Shown here in pieces: positions 34,135 through 36,801 of a stretch of 36,801 nucleotides of DNA. Each line of letters opens with the position of its first letter. The first letter of the stretch is position 1. The notes beneath the pieces were generated by a model, which had not been told where the DNA came from, made no database searches, and worked only from the letters and a program-made list of their open reading frames with translations. Both the position numbers and the translations under genes were made by a program. The stretch covers positions 1 to 36,801 of the forward strand of contig JAGRGD010000001.1 in NCBI GenBank assembly GCA_020445665.1, given 5' to 3'. The stretch comes from Rhodocyclaceae bacterium (GTDB taxonomy: Bacteria > Pseudomonadota > Gammaproteobacteria > Burkholderiales > Rhodocyclaceae).

Positions 34135-35448
34135 TCAATCGGTCGGCAATCCCGCCAACTGGAAATTTAGAGTTGCCAGGCGCGCCAGGCGCTGCTCCGC
34201 CATCGGCAGGAACCGGGCAAGTTCTGCCTTGCCAAGGGGGTCGGCTTCCGGCAGCGTGACGCTCAGTGGATCCACTGGCTTGTTAGACTTGCGGAACTCG
34301 TAATGCAGATGTGGGCCGGTTGCCCAGCCAGTGGCGCCGACATAGCCAATCACGTCGCCCTGCGTCACGGGCTGGCCAACTCGAATGCCCGAAGCAAAGC
34401 GGCTCATGTGCGCGTAGAGTGTCGTGATCTTGTTGCGGTGCTTGAGGATCACGGTCCTGCCGTAACCCCCTTTGGTGCCGACGAAATCTACCCGCCCGTT
34501 CGAGGTTGCCTTGATTGAAGTGCCTCGTGGTGCGCCGAAATCGACGCCCGTGTGGCGCCGCCAGGTCTTCTTGATCGGATGAAGCCGCATCTTGAATCCG
34601 GAGGTGACCCGAGAGAACTCCAGAGGCGAGCGAAGGAAGGCCTGCTTGAGGTTGCGCCCCTCCGGTGTGTAGTAGCCGCTGCTGCCATCGGCATCCTCGA
34701 AATGGACGACAGCAAAACGCTTACCTCGGTTGACGAACTCCGCAGCCAGAATCCGCTCAACGCCGACAACAGCACCGTGACGGGTACGTGCTTCATACAG
34801 CACGCTGAAGCGATCCCCTTTGCGGATGTCGCTGTGGAAATCGATGTCCGTGCCGAACAACTCGGCCAGTTTGATCGTCGCCGCATCAGGAAGCCCTGCT
34901 GCATCGGCCGCGGCAAACAGGCTGCTCGTGATGGTGCCTGCACCCATCCGAGTGACCGTGCCAAGCGTGGCATCGTCCTCATTTGGCTGAAGCGCGCCGT
35001 CCTGCCTCTCAAGTCGGAAGAGGCTGCCGTCGGCGCGGGGGATGTCAATGGCTTGCAGTTCGCCGTCCCGGCCAATTGCCGCAGATACCGAGCGTCCGGC
35101 GCGAAGGGTCCGCAGGATCGCCTTTCCCTCGGTCGACGAAGCGATCGCGCTGACGACGTCATTGCTGCTGGTGTCGAGGCGAGCCAGTACGCTGCTCATC
35201 GTGTCCCCGGGCCGAATGCGCTCAATGCGGACGAACGGGGCGCCCCCGTCGTCGGCGACCACGGTCGGATCCAGGCTCAGGGGCTCGCTCACCAGGCGAG
35301 GCGCTTGTCTCGCCGACGACTGGCCCGGGACCGTAGCTAGAGCAGAGACAACGGCAAGTGAAAGCGCGGCGCCGACGATGATCACGCCGCTGCGCGTTCG
35401 AATCGGACTTTTCGATTGGGCTAGAATTTCGGGCTCAATATGGCGCAT
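34135..35448 (-). CDS. Membrane-anchored M23 family murein endopeptidase
   Basis: The 437-residue protein has one N-terminal membrane segment (about 19-40), a periplasmic middle part with a LysM/OapA-like region (IERIRPGDTMSSVLARLDTSS) and the domain FYTP-like SGYYTPEGRNLKQAFLRSPLEFSRVTSGF seen in MepM relatives, and a C-terminal LytM/M23 zinc domain with HTGVDFG (H299, D303) and HLHYEF (H380, H382). These four metal and catalytic residues are intact, so it should cut cross-links in peptidoglycan. I place the start at 35448 (MRHIEPE) because AAGGG is six bases upstream; 35454 and 35475 are alternatives. It is divergent from tyrS, an arrangement found in many betaproteobacteria. Confidence 0.92.
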   Translation of the reverse strand: MRHIEPEILAQSKSPIRTRSGVIIVGAALSLAVVSALATVPGQSSARQAPRLVSEPLSLDPTVVADDGGAPFVRIERIRPGDTMSSVLARLDTSSNDVVSAIASSTEGKAILRTLRAGRSVSAAIGRDGELQAIDIPRADGSLFRLERQDGALQPNEDDATLGTVTRMGAGTITSSLFAAADAAGLPDAATIKLAELFGTDIDFHSDIRKGDRFSVLYEARTRHGAVVGVERILAAEFVNRGKRFAVVHFEDADGSSGYYTPEGRNLKQAFLRSPLEFSRVTSGFKMRLHPIKKTWRRHTGVDFGAPRGTSIKATSNGRVDFVGTKGGYGRTVILKHRNKITTLYAHMSRFASGIRVGQPVTQGDVIGYVGATGWATGPHLHYEFRKSNKPVDPLSVTLPEADPLGKAELARFLPMAEQRLARLATLNFQLAGLPTD

Positions 35449-35524
35449 TGACATCCCTTGGTCGGTCAATCGCATAAGTTTAACAAACCGGTGTCAGAGC
35501 GACATCGTCCCGGAGAGTAAGTAA

Positions 35525-36724
35525 ATGCAGCATATCGACGAGGCTTTGACGCTGATCAAGCGGGGTGCCAGCGAGCTGTTGATCGAGTCGGAGTTGATCG
35601 ACAAGCTTCGTACGGGGCGCCCGCTGAGAGTCAAGGCCGGGTTCGACCCGACCGCGCCCGACCTGCACCTGGGGCATACCGTCCTCATCAACAAATTGCG
35701 GCAGTTCCAGGATCTCGGGCATGAAATCCTGTTCCTGATCGGGGACTTCACCGGCATGATCGGCGATCCCTCGGGCAAGAATGCGACGCGGCCACCCCTG
35801 ACGCGCGAACAGATCGACGCGAACGCCGACACCTACCGTGAACAGATCTTCAAGATTCTGGACCCTGAGCGCACCGAAGTGTGCTTCAACTCCGAATGGA
35901 TGGAGGGGCTTGGCGCGGGTGGGATGATTCGGCTGGCCTCTCTTCAAACGGTAGCGCGCATGCTTGAGCGCGACGACTTTTCAAAGCGCTACGAGAACAA
36001 CCAGTCGATCTCGATCCATGAGTTCCTGTACCCCCTCTGCCAGGGCTATGACTCGGTCGCGATGAAGGCCGACATCGAATTGGGCGGAACGGACCAGCGC
36101 TTCAACCTGCTGATGGGGCGGGAGCTGCAGAAGCACCATGGACAGTCGCCCCAGTGCGTCCTGATGATGCCCTTGCTCGAGGGGCTCGATGGCGTCAACA
36201 AGATGTCGAAGTCGCTTGGCAACTACATCGGTATTGATGAGCCCCCGAGCGAGATCTTCGGAAAGCTGATGTCCATATCCGACGAACTCATGTGGCGCTA
36301 CTTCGACCTGCTCTCCCTCAGGTCGGTCAGCGACGTGGCCGAGCTGCGACAGGCCGCCGCAGATGGCCGCAATCCGAGGGACATCAAGATCGAACTCGCC
36401 GTGGAGCTGACCGCGCGCTTCCACGACCTGGCCGCCGCCAAGGCGGCCGAAGGGGACTTTCTGGCGCGCTTCCAGAAGGGTGCCATGCCGGACGAGATGC
36501 CTGAACTCGCAATCCCGCTCCCCGGCGACGGACTGCCGGTTGCCAACTTTCTCAAGGAGGCCGGGCTGGTGGGAAGTACGTCGGAGGGGATGCGGATGAT
36601 CAGTCAGGGGGCCGTAAAGCTGGACGGAGAACGGGTGTCGGACAAGGGGCTCGTTCTGACGCGCTCATGCACGGTGGTGGCGCAGGTGGGGAAGCGTCGC
36701 TGGGCTCGCGTCACGCTCGGTTGA
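35525..36724 (+). CDS. tyrS: Tyrosyl-tRNA synthetase
   Basis: The 399-residue class I enzyme charges tRNA-Tyr. It has the HIGH-type motif HLGH (48-51), KMSKS (226-230), the tyrosine/adenylate site stretch [50 protein letters not shown], and a C-terminal S4 RNA-binding domain ([37 protein letters not shown]). The HLGH/KMSKS combination and length place it in the TyrZ-like subgroup common in betaproteobacteria. GGAGAG lies about seven bases before the ATG at 35525. A strong promoter follows the stop by about 20 bases. Confidence 0.97.
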   Translation: MQHIDEALTLIKRGASELLIESELIDKLRTGRPLRVKAGFDPTAPDLHLGHTVLINKLRQFQDLGHEILFLIGDFTGMIGDPSGKNATRPPLTREQIDANADTYREQIFKILDPERTEVCFNSEWMEGLGAGGMIRLASLQTVARMLERDDFSKRYENNQSISIHEFLYPLCQGYDSVAMKADIELGGTDQRFNLLMGRELQKHHGQSPQCVLMMPLLEGLDGVNKMSKSLGNYIGIDEPPSEIFGKLMSISDELMWRYFDLLSLRSVSDVAELRQAAADGRNPRDIKIELAVELTARFHDLAAAKAAEGDFLARFQKGAMPDEMPELAIPLPGDGLPVANFLKEAGLVGSTSEGMRMISQGAVKLDGERVSDKGLVLTRSCTVVAQVGKRRWARVTLG

Positions 36725-36743
36725 GGGAATTTCTGTCTGCTTG

Positions 36744-36771
36744 TTGCGGGAACATTTTGAGTGTGTATAAT
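36744..36771 (+). promoter_or_regulatory. Strong promoter with GC-rich discriminator, probably of an rRNA or tRNA operon beyond the window
   Basis: TTGCGG (36744-36749), a 16-base spacer and a consensus TATAAT (36766-36771) are followed by TCGCGCC, a GC-rich discriminator typical of stringently controlled stable-RNA promoters. In related betaproteobacteria an rRNA operon often follows tyrS. The transcribed gene lies outside the window, so its identity is inference. Confidence 0.65.
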
Positions 36772-36801
36772 TCGCGCCTTCGCTTCGCCGGGCGTTGTCT
36801 G

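Overview
The window is a GC-rich (roughly two-thirds G+C), gene-dense chromosomal segment. Its gene content points to a betaproteobacterium, most likely order Rhodocyclales (Thauera/Azoarcus/Zoogloea relatives). The pointers are a 3-hydroxybutyrate oligomer hydrolase, a CNP1-like lipoprotein next to coq7, rplM-rpsI-erpA followed by an M23 peptidase and tyrS, an flhF-flhG-fliA-motC-motD block, and a bacteriohemerythrin. The taxonomic call is inference from gene content. I see no insertion sequence, prophage, CRISPR array, tRNA or rRNA gene inside the window.

Layout. 1-2750: the start of thiC behind a TPP riboswitch (minus strand), a GH13_18 sugar phosphorylase (plus), and thiD (minus, converging on the phosphorylase). 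2871-4478: an exported protein that fuses an adhesin-E-like domain to an alpha-carbonic anhydrase. 4534-10060 (minus): a MacAB/DevBCA-like export system of adaptor, ATPase and two different FtsX-type permeases, preceded by a membrane-anchored ankyrin/NTF2-like protein. 10277-12424: DeaD-type RNA helicase. 12580-17964 (plus): flhF, a degenerate FlhG-like gene, fliA, motC, motD and a bacteriohemerythrin. 18040-20999: 3-hydroxybutyrate oligomer hydrolase and a divergent LuxR-type regulator. 21186-26780 (minus): parE, a branched-chain-amino-acid-type binding protein, and parC. 26863-29270 (minus): rppH, a CBS-pair protein, a CNP1-like lipoprotein and coq7. 29407-31744 (plus): proS and a lytic transglycosylase. 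31757-32176 (minus): a YhfA-type OsmC protein. 32450-34051 (plus): a candidate small RNA, rplM-rpsI, and erpA. 34135-35448 (minus): M23 endopeptidase. 35525-36724 (plus): tyrS, followed by a strong promoter with a GC-rich discriminator, probably that of an rRNA or tRNA operon lying beyond the right edge.

Functional groups. thiC and thiD supply the pyrimidine half of thiamine and are shown under (thiC) or near TPP control. flhF/flhG-like/fliA/motCD cover flagellar placement, late gene transcription and the second stator. parC/parE form topoisomerase IV. The 3HB oligomer hydrolase degrades storage-polymer fragments. The right third is mostly translation and Fe-S housekeeping. The least explained elements are an unannotated sRNA-like transcription unit at about 32453-32580 whose predicted loop exposes an anti-Shine-Dalgarno CUCCUCC motif, the FlhG paralogue without a Walker A motif, the carbonic anhydrase fusion, and the ankyrin/NTF2 protein next to the two-permease ABC system.
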